Shown: positions 24,467 to 36,941 of the stretch, piece after piece | Position numbering within the stretch: the stretch's first letter is position 1 | How the letters are laid out: every line of letters begins with the position of its first letter | From: Chlorophyllum brunneum | Lineage: Eukaryota; Basidiomycota; Agaricomycetes; Agaricales; Agaricaceae | Length of the DNA: 64,000 bases | Direction of reading: 5' to 3' | Assembly (NCBI GenBank): GCA_963576785.1 | Contig: OY756150.1 | Span: 930,001-994,000 of the forward strand | Program-made: the position numbers and the translations under genes | The notes under the pieces: generated by a model | Database searches by the model: none | What the model was told of the DNA's origin: nothing | The model's input: only the letters and a program-made list of their open reading frames with translations

Positions 24467-27400
24467 TCAAGCCTCAAGCTGGTCGACCCGCCACACCTTA
24501 ATTACGCCCGCACGATCACCACTAATGATGCCCCCTCTAAATGGTGAATCGATACACGTCAGGGCGGTGATGACGTCCTGATGATTCTTCAACAAGTTCT
24601 GTTGGTTGTGGGCAATCAGGGATATTCGCTGCGCCGGGCGATTGCTGTGGATACCGCTTGGCGTCGGTGGACAGGTCTCAACATAAACCGATGTAGCACC
24701 GCTGGACAGACTGCTGTGGAACTATGAGCCCAATTGCACGCTTGTAGGACGATTCATTTACCTAAATGATGGCCGTTCCTGCTCCGATTCCAAACCACTC
24801 AGAACGGAAGTCCTCTCTATCTTTCCCATGTCCCAAAATCTGATCTTTCTATCTTCCGATCCGGTAATCATAAATCCTTTCCCAGCACTCTTTGACGGAT
24901 TAGAATCCACCACCAGGTCATTGAACTCTGATCTCTGCGCCATGGAATGGCCACCGAAATCCAATCCAACGACCATAGTCCGCACGTCTGGGGCAGGCCA
25001 AGGTAGCATCTCTGCTTTACCTACTCCGGAGAATCCGCCAGGTAAGCGTCCCCCAGATCCATCATTCATCCCGGCTTGGGTTTGAGTTTGCCTTGCACGA
25101 ACCAGAGCCGCAATAGCGGCCGCAGGTGACATATCAGCGCTCGCTGCCACTGTGTCTGAGGGTTCTGGCAGCGGATCTGACATCATTCCCGTTCTTGTTA
25201 CGAAAGTTTCCACTAGCATGGACTTCTCAATATCCCAAACTTCCACTAGGTTGGTCGTTTTGCGATCCGATGAGGTCTTTTTCGAAGCTTCTATCGCGAC
25301 CATGATCCATTTCCCCCGTCCCTTGGCTGGGTGAACAACGCACTGGTGGACACGAAGTGAGCGACCACTCGTGGACGCCGACACGCCGACATGCCAGCTC
25401 TTGAGCATAAGCCCAAACCGTCTGTCCCACAGAGTTAACACGCCCGCTGACGTCCCAACAATGGTCCACGTGCGCTTGCGGTCAATGCAGATACATGTGA
25501 TGGGTCCATATTGTCTCGGGTTCTCCATTTTCTGCAACATGCGCATCGTCCGTAAGTCGAGGATGATGATGTTAGAGTGGGTAGTGGCCAGGATCAGATT
25601 CGATGCCGAATCTGCTCAATTTGTGTTAACGTTGGTGCATAGAGCGGGTGGCTACATACCAGAGTTATAGTGGACCATACAAGTTGCATATTCCCCAGGA
25701 TTATCAACCCGATACTCCCTTACAACCTGTAATTTGCCATACTTTGGCAGGGCACCGTTCTGTGTGGTGTGCACCCTCACAACATGTACACTCCCATCAT
25801 CCGCCGCGCTCGCAAAACAATGTGTTGCCTCTAATATGCATATGCATTTAACACGTGCGTGATGTTGTCCATACGTATGTCGTGGTTTGCTAGTCACATT
25901 CCTTTCCAGCCTCGCCGTATCCCAGATCTTCACGGTCTTGTCATCCGATGCAGAGATGAAGAACATGTGATCGGGCGAGACAGCGAGAGCAGTGATGGGC
26001 TCTGAGTGAGACGTAAGGTTGGCAATGAGGGTAACTTCAGTCCGGCGACTTGACCCATCACGGGGTGTGAAGGTATGCCGTACAGCACCTCTCCTTCGGA
26101 TAGGTCCTTCGTGGACCTTGGGTCCGAAATCGTTCTGCATTTCGCGGTTGTTATCCAGATACAGGTTCTCCAATAGGTGGCTGATACCGGGGTCCTGACC
26201 ATCTATACAACTTGAGGTCAGACAAACGAGAATACTCCTGCAATGATATTGGCGTACCATAGGTAGATATAGGTTGCACGGAAGGTTGCCTTGATCTGGA
26301 CGGCCGAGTAGTCATTGCGATAGAGACGGGGGAAGACCTCCTAGACATATCCGGGGATTCCTGATCTCTAAGGAGTTTCGAGTGCGCCTCCAACAAGCCG
26401 GTGGCATTCATCTTACTCGATCCAACGGCGGGAGCGGCCTTCGCGCCATCCATAATCACACTTCCGCTCAGCTGTAATCGACTCAGAGGCCTAAACACTG
26501 TGGAATTCGTCGTCGAAACCACGCTATCTGTGGGGCTTCCAGGACGATCGATAGTTGACGTAACAAAAGGGGTAGTAGGTATAGTTGAGGTAGGATATGG
26601 TATTGCAGCAGAAGCAACAGATGCGGGGGGTGACGGTATTGTAGAGGGCGCTGAGACGAGGGGTGAACTCGGAGTAGGGATAGGCGACACTATACCTCTG
26701 GGATCTCTTGGGGAGTGGTTGTGGCCGTGCCCCTGAGCGGTGGCTAAAGATGAAGTAGACCCGTTGATGGTAGCCAATCGCCTTTTCAAATCCTCGAAAG
26801 GTGTTCCAGGGCTGCTGGTAGTACTACCAGCCTCTACACTAGAGAGCCGACCAGCTTTAGGAGGGCTTATTATGGGTGTTCGGCTTGAAGAGTATGCTGA
26901 CTTGCGAGAACCAGAAGTGGCAGTAATTACGGTTGATAGTCTTGAGGAACGGGGTACAAATTCGGAAATGGTGCTGCGAGCCCTGAGGAAGACAGTCTGC
27001 GGCATAACTCCCAGCTTCTGGAGTTCGACATCGCCCGTAACTTTGAGATTCTTCCCTGCGTCTGGCTCAGAAATAAGTCGCGAGGAGAAACTAGGTGCAC
27101 GTCAGTAGTATGACAGCATCATTGGGATATTGAGCGCACCTCGAGGTCGCGTTGGCGAGCTTCAGGATATATTCTCGCATCGCCATGAGCTTGAGCTCAT
27201 CACTGGAAGTCATCCCGAGCTGTTGTAGCTTCCCAAGTTGAGCTTCATCTCTAATTGAAATTCATTAGCGCGAACTCGCACGCGCCGAAAGCCGGAAGCT
27301 TACTCTTCAGTTTTCAACTTCGCAATGGATCCCGTCCCTTTTCGCAGAGACACAACACTTTCCCTTGGCGACTCGGTCTTGTTCGTCTTCCTCGGTCCTC

Positions 27401-30400
27401 GCCAGAAACCCGTTTTATCTCCTTTCATGGCCCACTGAACGGAGGCATCAAGGATCTGTCTTGGGAGCTGGAGGGAATGTTAGTTGGTAGTACAAGGACG
27501 GCTGATCATGGTTCGTCACCTACCGGATTTTTCACGACTGTGAGTAGACTTTTCTCGTTAATCGTGGCCACATCCGACTTCAAGAAATGCTTCAGGGAAG
27601 GATATAGGATGCACCAGACATCGGTTGGTGGTAGGTGTTGGGCGGCAGAGGTGATGAATGATGTAGCACCTGGAGGTGCACTTAGAAATAACGACGGTGA
27701 AATAAGTAAGCATAAACCGACCTTGTCGTATCCAGATGTTAGGATGATACAAGAAACCAAGCGTAGCACTCATCAACTCCCATATCCGCATCTTTTGGAA
27801 CAATCCAAGCTCGCAAAGACTTGTAAGGGCAGCTAATACCCTCGCCACGACCGTCTCTTCCACATCTATCGCTACACATCAACTAAATCCTCGCTGTGCA
27901 CAAAGCTATGAACGCACCAGACAGAGCCTGAACCATTAGGGGTAAGATGTAATCCTCCAAGCTCCTACCTCCAGCACAAGCGGCGACGTCTACGATACTG
28001 TCAAAGAACGCATACCGCAGTAACCAGTCTCTGTCATTAAGATAGGTGATCATATGGCTCAAAAGCACGTCGTTGGTTCTTTGTCGACCAAGGAAGATAC
28101 AGAGGGAGGAGATATCCCGAAGGACGGCGCGTTTGACAACACTGGAGGAATCAACAAGGAGGGTGGAGAGATGCTCTTGAATGTGCGCCTGTAGTTCTTG
28201 CATGCTTGCGTCATAGGATACCTGATAATCAATGAGATGAAGGATTCGGAAATACAAACACATGAACTCACCTCCAAATGCGTATTCTCCGAGTCATAAG
28301 CATCCGATGACAGCACAAAGGTTCCATGAGCTTTCAAAGCTTGCCCCATTTCAAGGTATCGTACAGCTGTGTCCGCCAACTGGACGATACACTGCGCATA
28401 TATGCAACGAACAAGAACTTCAGGGTCTTGTATAAGGTGTCGGATGTTAGGAATGATATATTCGGGAAAGATGGCAGCATTTGAGGGCGTAATAACTGTC
28501 ACTAGCATAAGCTAACCCGATGTTAGAAGGCCGCCACTACTCAAGGAGGAAAAATTCTTACCACTTGCATTAACGTTCTCAAAGCGGCTGCCCGGACAAG
28601 TGCAGATTCGTCATGGAGAAGATCTACAATGTAGGGAATCATGCGATCTAACTTGGCTTCGTCTGTAAGATGACATGACAATGCAAGAAAGACGTCCAAC
28701 GCGCGAACTTTCGAGCTCGGAAGGGAACAGTTCCGCACGTTGGCGGCTATGAGGGCAAGAAGAATAAGAGCGGGGCCATCTGAAGCGTGATCAGTATTTC
28801 AAGGCTAGAGTTAACTACAAGCTCACCTTCGAGTGCAGCGCGTCTTCCGCCGAGTAATGTGTGCAGTTTAGAATCGCGATTGGGTATGTGCAATTCGACG
28901 GGTAGAGTATCCTGATTATGGGATTCAGTCACCACCCCAAAAATTGATAGGAGGTACATACCTGGAACGGTTTCGACAAGGGCGCAAGCGTATTATATTC
29001 AATTTTGACGTCCATTTCTGGCGCCTCTTCGGAGGATTCTTGAGTAATATATGGCTCTATACTTTCGTAATCTGCCCATATGCGCTCGAGTCTGTGATCG
29101 GAGTCGCTGGGAAGGACATCGTTGTTCACGTCGTTGGAAGCTGTGTTCGCGTTCGAATTGGATGTGCTAGCTTTGATGGTCGCGTTTGACGAGGAGGAAT
29201 TGGCTGAAGGAGGGGCATAGGGAGGAGTTGAGGGCATCTCATTGATTGACGTGACATAGTTGTGAAGGAAAGAATAAAACGATTCGGGGAAGACGCTCCC
29301 CCGTGAGGTGTGTAACAAGGTGTCAAAGGTGGGACGTTGGTTTGAGTCGAGGGATATCATCTCCTTGATGAGATTCTACTAGCGACAATCAGCTGACTTT
29401 GACCAGACACAAAGCGAGACTCACTCGTATACCCCCATCCTCAATCTGAGCTAAATGCGTATCCACGTTGTACTCGCCTTCCCTGTACTTGAACAGCTGG
29501 CTTAAAGTGAATAGAGGTGCACCCTCGAGAAAAAGCTCTGCAATCACACAACCAGCACTAAAGCAGTCCATCGCCTCCGTGACTCTGCCATCCCGCTTGC
29601 CTTCCAATTCGCCCATTGCGATTTTAGATTTCTTGGAACTGATCTCTGGATTTTCTGCAGCAGTGTAGAACCGTTCGGGGGCTATATAGCATGTTCGGCG
29701 ACCAGAAGTGTCGAAAAAGAATGAGAAATCGGCAGGGTCATCCAATGGCAGATAGGTGGGTTTGTAGGAGGCAAAATCTGTGAGATAAACCCAATTCCAC
29801 GACGTCACGAGTATATTCTCGGACTTGATGTCGCCGTGCGATACTTTGCGGTTGCGGGCATCACGAAGGGCGTTGAGCAGCTGGAAGGCAATCCACCGTT
29901 TCTCAACCAGCGTCAGGAATGGGCGTGTACTTCGCGGGTTGGTACGTTGCACTATAATAGAGTAAACAAGTGCGTACCTTATGCGATCATAGAGGTTGCT
30001 CGCGAGCCACTGTCGAATAATGTAACCAGCTTTGTCCGTCTCAGCGAAAGCCTGATAGCTGTACACATTGGCTATATCAGTCAATGCCTCCTTTTCGACT
30101 AAAAATCGTAGACTCATTAGTGTCTGGTAGAAACACATCCAGGATGAATGGTCACACCTTTGAGGCGGCGATGATAGGTCCGTAAAGAGAGGCCCGGGTC
30201 CGGTTTAATGAATACTTTCACAACCAAAAAGCCGTTCCGGTGGCGACACTTCACCGTCTTCAGGAAGCGCGCAGATCCAAGACTGCAGCATAATCGTTAA
30301 TACATCCCTGTACATTGGGCTGAGCGTTACACACCTCTTGTCATATACAAGATCTCCACCAAGTTCGGCCACAAAGGAGTCCAAGGCACCTGAGGTGCGA

Positions 30401-30432
30401 GTGAGATTGAAGCCAGAATGTACGTTCCCCAT
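24467..30432 (-). CDS. VPS15: VPS15, regulatory pseudokinase of the class III PI3-kinase complex
   Basis: Seventeen exons, all in phase: 30432-30335, 30282-30158, 30098-29978, 29929-29425, 29375-28962, 28911-28827, 28779-28562, 28511-28272, 28221-27918, 27865-27722, 27669-27524, 27467-27304, 27250-27140, 27090-26258, 26202-25660, 25611-24762, 24713-24467; 1,715 residues. The MGNVHS start is a myristoylation signal. The kinase-like domain carries HGDIKSEN and DFA in place of HRD and DFG, as is usual for VPS15. HEAT repeats occupy about residues 420-800 (LLHDESALVRAAALRTLMQV), and a C-terminal WD40 propeller follows from about 1170 (DKTVKIWD, GVLTLWDRR, GVIKVWRVD). It anchors VPS34 on endosome and autophagosome membranes. 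A Ser-rich linker encoded by exon 14 lies before the propeller. Confidence 0.96.
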
Positions 30433-31039
30433 GTGAAATCTATTAGTGCGTGATTATGTTGGTATATTCTTGCAATTTAGGGTGTTATCATGGTAGGGAG
30501 AAGTCGAGCAGTAACCAGAGCTGTAAGTGGATGAATGATCCCTGTATGTCATTCTCAGTCGGGCCTGTTTGCTTTCGGGGGCACAGCCAAACACTACGGA
30601 TTAGGTTGCCTCCAGGTTCGGTCTTCCTCTCTTTGTCGAGGCGCCTACATTCAAACATATCAACAGGAGTTACAGTACTAGCATAGTTCCTCAGCTCACG
30701 GATCTTACTCGTGGATCATTACACCGTATATAGTACAATCTTGAGGTGTGAAGATTGGAGCATGGGCATCGAGTACCCTCGAGTGCGCTTTAGGTGCAGA
30801 CAGAATCCACAACTTTACGAATATTAATTCGGCGTCTGATCCTCCGTTCGAATCAAGGCCAGCTGCTTTATAACCTGGCTGCAAAAGAGACTCGGCCTCA
30901 TGGGGCCGTTGGCGTGCTGTACGGCCACATGACATCCAAACACCAATGGTCCTCCGAAAGCCAGTGTATGACTTATGGAGACCACATCCGAGTCATTGAT
31001 GACTAAGTTTTCTGACCCTCGACACCTTCCGTAGTCACC
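30433..31039. other. Divergent intergenic region, VPS15 to DUF1308 gene
   Basis: About 600 bases carrying both promoters. I see no clear motif or ORF. Confidence 0.4.
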
Positions 31040-33030
31040 ATGACCGTTAATTTCCATCCCGAACTCCGTCGACTTCGTGAAAAGCTTCATGAAATTTATG
31101 TGGCATCTGCCCACTTCCATCCTCTATCCTTGAAACCGCCCATCCTCGACTCTTCCGTTGAGGTACTCAACGCGTCATCCGAGGAATCACCTTGGATTCA
31201 ACAAGAGGATATCCCCGGCTTACGACAACTCCGGGAATCTATTCGTTTGGACCTTGATGTTCTCGACAAGGTGGGTGGGGCCATTCTATTGGATTAAACG
31301 CCCATAATAAAGATTACGTTCCTGGTTCCTTCAGTAGTTTCTTGACAATTCGTCATCTGCTTCTCTGCCACCCCTATCTACCAACGCACCGTACTTAATA
31401 GCTGTTTGGAATGAACTCATATGCGCCAAGAACCCAGTCGTCAGCGTCTTCAGGATGTTTGACGTCGGACCCACGCACCAGAAAACAAGTCGAAGCGGGA
31501 AAAAGGCTGCCGGTGTCAAGGTCGATGTCGTAGCGGAAAATGGGCGTCGTTGGATAAGAGTCAATACGTACGTGCAGAGTGTTTAACCATGTCTACCCAG
31601 ACTCGTGTGAACAAGCTTGCTTCTACAGCATCAAAAACTCAAGAATTCTCGCCGAGTTCCGGGAAATAGATTCCTACTTGACCGACGACGAATCCGATAA
31701 AGGATATGAAGACATGCCACCTACGCTTGCACAGACGAATTTCGACAATTCCCTTCTGCGCATGGCTCGGTCTCTACTTCAAGCGGCTAAAGCAAATCCT
31801 ATTGAAGGAAGCTCTGAGCTCCCTCGCATTACCTTGAGACTGACACGTCTGCAGCCGTTTCCCTCATCCGAGAGTGGAGCAGGCGACGACCCAAGAATTT
31901 CTCACACCATCAGCCTCCTTCGCGAAATGAACATCGACGTCGAACTTAACGAACGCACTGAAGCTGAGCTAGTTAAGGACATCCCTTCTTCCCAGATACC
32001 CTCTCCTCCTCCTCGTCCCACACGTCGCATCACACTTGACCTTTCAGCTCTGATCGCTTTGGTCTCCGACCTCACTCACTTTCCACTTCCTCCAACGGTC
32101 GAAGATGCCTATACGCGATTCATTCCTCCCCGGGAATATCGTGAATGGAAGGAAACCCGCCTTGAGGGTAAAAAGCCTCAGGATAAGATATCTATAGTGT
32201 TTCCAGAGCGAACAATCGAGGATCTTCCAAAGGTTTATGTCAAGCAAGCCCGGGCTCTCACTCTGCAACTCCTCCAGGAAATGGTTAGAGGCATGATCCA
32301 GGAGATCCACGACCAGCTTTCGGCGGTTACAGGGGGTGATCTCAAAACCGTAGAGTTCTGGACCACCCCGGAAGCTCGTTCCCGTTGCCTGCTTATAGTC
32401 AACAAGATTGGGGGTGCAAACGAGAAACGACGAGTACGCGCTTTGTTCGACCACGATGATGATTTGGAGCGGGGAATCCAATCCTACTGGAAAGGATCGC
32501 GTTATCCAGTCCAATTTATTCCCATCCTACCGATCAAATTCTACCCAACATCCTCAAATCCTGAACCTACGCTAGTTCTCGGCCGGGATACATATTCCAA
32601 ATTTCACCCAGCCCCATTCACCAAGGTTCTGAAGAAGACGTGTGAGTATGTTCTCGCTCACGAAATCACACCAGATCCTCGCACCCTCAACGGTACAAGC
32701 TCCGTTGAAAACCAACATGATGACGACGCAGGAGAAATTCAACGTGCTGCTGTGACCAAAGTCAATCCACGGCTCACAGCACACACTGTTCAGTCCATGC
32801 TTTGGGGTGCCGAACTCGGCTGGACAACATTGACTGGAAATAGATCTAGTGTCAAGGCCATTCTGCGTGAGATCAGGGCCGCCAGGATTTCTGGACGCCT
32901 TGATGAGGCAGACATGGATCTATGTCTGACTGCTGGATGTAGAGAAGGCGAGAACGAAGTCGCTGCACTTTGGGTGGTCGACCCGAGGAGTTTAGCCGAA
33001 GGAATGTCAAGTCTCCCAGCTGTTGATTAG
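31040..33030 (+). CDS. DUF1308 family protein (C7orf25-like)
   Basis: Exons 31040-31270, 31338-31567 and 31629-33030 give 620 residues in phase. The N-terminal helical part (ELRRLREKLHEIYVASAHFH) is followed by a basic region ending NGRRWIRVNT, then the C-terminal DUF1308 region with LDLSALIALVSDLTHFPLP, RTIEDLPKVYV and VNPRLTAHTVQSMLWGAELG. DUF1308 is found in animals (C7orf25/UPF0415) and fungi. Its C-terminal part has been proposed to resemble PIN-type nucleases, but I do not know a demonstrated activity. No signal peptide or membrane segment. Confidence 0.8.
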
Positions 33031-33260
33031 ATCCAGCTTCAGCGATTGTGCCAACGTGTGTTCCTGTCTTTCCTGTGTGTTGCTATGACAGTCATAATGA
33101 TGATTATCGGATGTCCTGAAATACAACATACGTGCAAAAATACAACAAAGGTGGTGGATGTAAGTAAAAGAATGCATATGGATGGAGCACCAGGCAAAGA
33201 ATGTCAAGTGTGAATGTAGATGCAAGTGTAAATGTATCGTGAACGATTCAAAGTTGGAGG

Positions 33261-35279
33261 TCATAGATGTCGTAAGGCACGTCGAACATTGTCATAATCT
33301 TGCTCCTCCCACTTCTCACCATTCCTCTCCAGTACCCACGTGCGGCTAGTCCGTTTGACACGGGATGCCACCTTGTACGTGATGACGTCCTGCAGCGCCC
33401 AACCAATATGAGCTTCCTCCATGTCATCTATCTCCTCAAGCAGACTGTCGCTAGGCGACGTCCCAGCAGAATTTGTCTTCCGGTCACTCGCCGACGACAA
33501 AGGGGCTTGATCCTCCAACTCGTCCCCGACTGCAATTTCCACCTTAATCCCCGGATGGCGATTATCACCGTCGCTGTGCACGAACTCACTCAGGGACTCA
33601 TTTTCCGCACTATCACCACTATCGTGACTGAGGTCTTCGGAGGTGTCATCGTGCACGTAAATCGCCTGAGGGCGTACGGCACGAGTGCGCGGTTGTGTTG
33701 ACACAAGTTGCGGGTCTCGGGGCGTGAGAGCGTAAGGGATGTTTGTGACTTGATGAGGGTCGCAATTCAGGCGTTTATTGATAGATTGCGCGCCGTTGAC
33801 AGGAAGTTGACTTCTTGGCGGGGGGCGAGGAATGCCGCCCCGGGCTCCACAAAGTAGCTCCGGTGTAATTTCCTCACCGAGCACTTTGCTGAGCTTGGAC
33901 GCCTGAGCGCGTTTAGCTGTCATTGGCGATGGTGGGAGAGGTATGTCTGGTGTTAGAGGGCTGGGCAATCCGCTGGAGAAAGTAGATATTGTGAGGAGAG
34001 GAGCGAGAAAGGGACGTTTGGAGATATTTGGCTGGTGCGAAAGCTTGTCGGCATTAGCTGTGATAGAACCGATGGAGGATGATGAAGAGACTAAAGTGAG
34101 TGAGGTAGAATCATTCGACGAAGGTGAGGACGAGGCTGAAGAAGCAGAAGGCGTGGAATAGGATGATATCGAAGGCATGTCCGAGATCGTAGAAAAAATT
34201 GGGCCTGTGGGTGAGGTGTATGGAGGTGGTTGAGGGGGTCGCGGCAGAGGCCTAGTTGGGCGCCGGGAAAGGGGAGGAGGAGGGAGTGGGCGACCACCCT
34301 TGATCAGAGGGACAGTCTGAGGTGTAGGGAGACCGAGACTCATCGGTTCCTCTTCCCGGTGTGGAGGGGACTTGATGACTAGGTTGGTGGCTTTTTGGCG
34401 TTTGGGCGGAAGATCTGGTACGACAATGGTTGAACCTGAGTCTGGGCGATGGTCGAAACCGTCATCGGGAGAGTCTACGGCATATCCCAGCGCCACAGTC
34501 TCGTCTGAACAGACGATGCTCACGTTGTCTACCCAGAAGGATTCTGGCGCATCCTCGTCCGTGTCCGATCGACAGTACGCGTCCAAGAACGATGATATCA
34601 TCGATCTTCCGTCCGTGTCAACAGAATCGCGTCGATCCACCAGGGACTTCGACCCTTGTCCATTGTCTTGTGTCGACTGCATATATCGAAAGGCAGAAGT
34701 GGCTGGGCTGGGTCCAGTATGCTGCATGGTAGTTGTTGTGTGAGAAGTGCTATTTCGAGACGCTAGTGATGTTTTTCCCTGAACACCACGCCTAAGAGAC
34801 GCTGACACGCCCTTATGCGCGCCCAGCCACTGTGTGGGATCAGCCTCGGCAATTCTAGGAGGGGCCGAAGTGGCGTTTTTGGTATGCGCTTCAGGTGATG
34901 TAGAAGCACACTTGTCAACAGGGCCCAGGGATGCCAAATTTATTGTCCTTGTATTATGCTTGGTTACCGAGCGATTTGGTTTATGTTGATATTCTCTTGT
35001 TGTGTTCGCTCGAAGTGGCGGGCCTTCCGAGCTCGTGGTTGATCGACAGGATTCGTCGGCGCTCCTGGTTCTAGTTTTGGGTGTACGTGGGCGCGGCGTA
35101 GTGGACTGAACGGGTGCAGATTTTCGCGTGCTCGCCTTGATGAAACCGCTCGAGGTGGAAGGGCGATGGCCGAAATTCATTCGTGATCTGGGAGGGGAGA
35201 GCGGTGTATGGAGTTGTGGCGGGTCTTGGGGAGCTGGAGGATCATCATAGGAAAAGAAGTCGCAAGCGCGACGGTGCAT
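33261..35279 (-). CDS. Ser/Pro-rich protein of unknown function with a conserved-looking C-terminus
   Basis: A single open exon of 672 residues from ATG 35279 (MHRRACDFFSYDDPP). The frame stays open upstream to an ATG at 35453, so the start is uncertain. Most of the protein is disordered: PLPPPPLSRRPTRPLPRPPQ and several Ser runs. The last 50 residues look folded: EEIDDMEEAHIGWALQDVIT, then TWVLERNGEKWEEQDYDNVR and RALRHL. I do not recognise a domain. It is convergent with the DUF1308 gene (230 bases apart). A signalling or cytoskeletal adaptor is possible from the Pro-rich sequence, but that is only inference. Confidence 0.6.
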   Translation of the reverse strand: MHRRACDFFSYDDPPAPQDPPQLHTPLSPPRSRMNFGHRPSTSSGFIKASTRKSAPVQSTTPRPRTPKTRTRSADESCRSTTSSEGPPLRANTTREYQHKPNRSVTKHNTRTINLASLGPVDKCASTSPEAHTKNATSAPPRIAEADPTQWLGAHKGVSASLRRGVQGKTSLASRNSTSHTTTTMQHTGPSPATSAFRYMQSTQDNGQGSKSLVDRRDSVDTDGRSMISSFLDAYCRSDTDEDAPESFWVDNVSIVCSDETVALGYAVDSPDDGFDHRPDSGSTIVVPDLPPKRQKATNLVIKSPPHREEEPMSLGLPTPQTVPLIKGGRPLPPPPLSRRPTRPLPRPPQPPPYTSPTGPIFSTISDMPSISSYSTPSASSASSSPSSNDSTSLTLVSSSSSIGSITANADKLSHQPNISKRPFLAPLLTISTFSSGLPSPLTPDIPLPPSPMTAKRAQASKLSKVLGEEITPELLCGARGGIPRPPPRSQLPVNGAQSINKRLNCDPHQVTNIPYALTPRDPQLVSTQPRTRAVRPQAIYVHDDTSEDLSHDSGDSAENESLSEFVHSDGDNRHPGIKVEIAVGDELEDQAPLSSASDRKTNSAGTSPSDSLLEEIDDMEEAHIGWALQDVITYKVASRVKRTSRTWVLERNGEKWEEQDYDNVRRALRHL

Positions 35280-35968
35280 GATGGACCCTTCGTGGCAATA
35301 AAGCGAGAGTACTGGAGGAAAGTGGAAGGCGTTCTGAGTAACAGAACGAACCGTAATATATCTGCGAAAGGGAAAGGCCGTAAGCCTCGTTTGACCAAAT
35401 GAACTCGACCCTGTGATTCCATAACTACGATGCGACGGCGGAGTAATACCCATTTGGAGACTCCAGGTTCGCGCTGTCCATTGAAACGACGTCTGCCAGT
35501 TCTTCCCACTGGCTACCAGGGATGCAGGCTCGTAACCGCTATGTCTTCGACTCGGAGTAGAGGCTCAGCATTCCTCGGAAATTGTACAATATATTATTAG
35601 TCGCATCCCGTAGAGGACCAGAAGCGAGTGCCACGTTCCCGCAACGGTGCCCACATCAGCAACGCCTTGAGGCTTGCCAATGCGCTGTTGTCAAAAAATG
35701 GAGACGGGCGCCATGAACTAAAAGGAGAGTCCAATCACCATATCATTATTTCGCGTGATTAGTGGGGCTGGTTGCTGGCACCACCAAAGATATGTGCTCA
35801 CGGGAACACACGAATAAAACCGGTGTTGGAGAGGAAAATGGGCCAAATGACACAGCCACTGCATGTGCATGCCGAATTGGGATTTGTGACAAACATTTCC
35901 GTTTGCATCCTCGTCCGACCCGAAAGTTTCCCGGCTCGCGAAGACGACGCCAGCGGAAAGCATGTTCC
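35280..35968. other. Divergent intergenic region
   Basis: About 690 bases. The frame of the next gene is open from about 35762, with an ATG at 35792, so part of this stretch may be its 5' coding or leader sequence. Confidence 0.4.
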
Positions 35969-36637
35969 ATGTCCCCCTCATGCTTACCTCGAACTGTCGC
36001 CCATGAAACCAACCTGGTACTGGCAGGTTGGTGTCGTGGCCTTGCCGACCATGTCCGCAGCCACGAACCTCTGTCGCATGCGATTCCCAAAAATCGTATC
36101 AAGAGCCCTGGAAGAGGGGGACGAAATCTGCGGGATAGATACTTGGCCCTTGAAAAGTCGCTTCGGGGAAAAGAGGTATTGACTAGGAGTCGCGACGACC
36201 AACAACAAACCACGGCTACCAACGCATCTGCCACTCCAGACCCTAGCCCCGTGGCTTCAAAGGCTAATACATTCAGAGGATTTGTGATACCAATTGAACC
36301 CTCTCCGCCGCAGTCAGACGGTACGATCTATCCTTCTTTTGATCAGATGAAGTTTATTCCCTCTTCCTCAGAATGTTGTATGTCTGGGTGCGCTGTCTGT
36401 GTCTACGACCTCTATGAGGAATCTCTAGAAGCTTTCAAAGAATCCGTGGAGATCCTTCGTAAGAACCTGACGGCCACGAATATACCCGAGCACGAATGGC
36501 CGAGCCACATCCAAACCAAGAATACCCTACCGGAGAAGCCAGCCAATGTCGTCATGAGTGCCTTTGAGGAAATGGAGCGACGACTGAAGGAGAAGCACGC
36601 CGCACAGGAGATTGAACCCTCTACATCTGGTAGCTAA
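35969..36637 (+). CDS. Oxidoreductase-like domain protein (OXLD1-like)
   Basis: Open frame of 222 residues from ATG 35969. The defining signature is SSECCMSGCAVCVYDLYEES near the middle, matching the short Cys motif of the oxidoreductase-like family (PF09791). Before it lie RNLRDRYLALEKSLRGKE and TFRGFVIPIEPSPPQSDG. The N-terminus is basic and poor in acidic residues, which would suit a mitochondrial targeting peptide, as for human OXLD1; this is inference. The start is uncertain because the frame continues upstream to ATG 35792 and a short intron near the 5' end cannot be excluded. No enzyme activity is established for the family. Confidence 0.75.
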   Translation: MSPSCLPRTVAHETNLVLAGWCRGLADHVRSHEPLSHAIPKNRIKSPGRGGRNLRDRYLALEKSLRGKEVLTRSRDDQQQTTATNASATPDPSPVASKANTFRGFVIPIEPSPPQSDGTIYPSFDQMKFIPSSSECCMSGCAVCVYDLYEESLEAFKESVEILRKNLTATNIPEHEWPSHIQTKNTLPEKPANVVMSAFEEMERRLKEKHAAQEIEPSTSGS

Positions 36638-36941
36638 GCCGTTAAACATCTCGACATGAAACTGAGTTTGATTGAAGCTTTAGCGTAGCTTCGAACCCCC
36701 GGTCCCCGTATACCTATCGACGACCTCCGGAATCTCGGCCACGGTTTGATTGGATGGAATTTTGGGAAGGATTGAGATGGTTAATGTTCACCAATCGTTG
36801 ACCATTCATTTATTCGTTCGGTACGACTTCAGTATCTTACACTAATTCCAGACTCTAGATGCTGTATCAACTTCAACCGAATATTTGCTTAGACCTAGAA
36901 CCTTCATCAGATCTTTACCATCCAATACCTTCTTCCTTTAC
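36638..36941. other. Convergent intergenic region
   Basis: About 300 bases between the OXLD1-like and S41 genes; nothing else seen. Confidence 0.4.

Noticed and set aside
29425..30098. HGD and DFA in the VPS15 kinase domain read as inactivating mutations
   Set aside because: These substitutions are the normal state of VPS15 proteins, so they are not a defect of this copy.
29836..30102. Plus-strand frame opposite the VPS15 kinase region
   Set aside because: It runs antisense to conserved VPS15 exons and crosses two of their introns.
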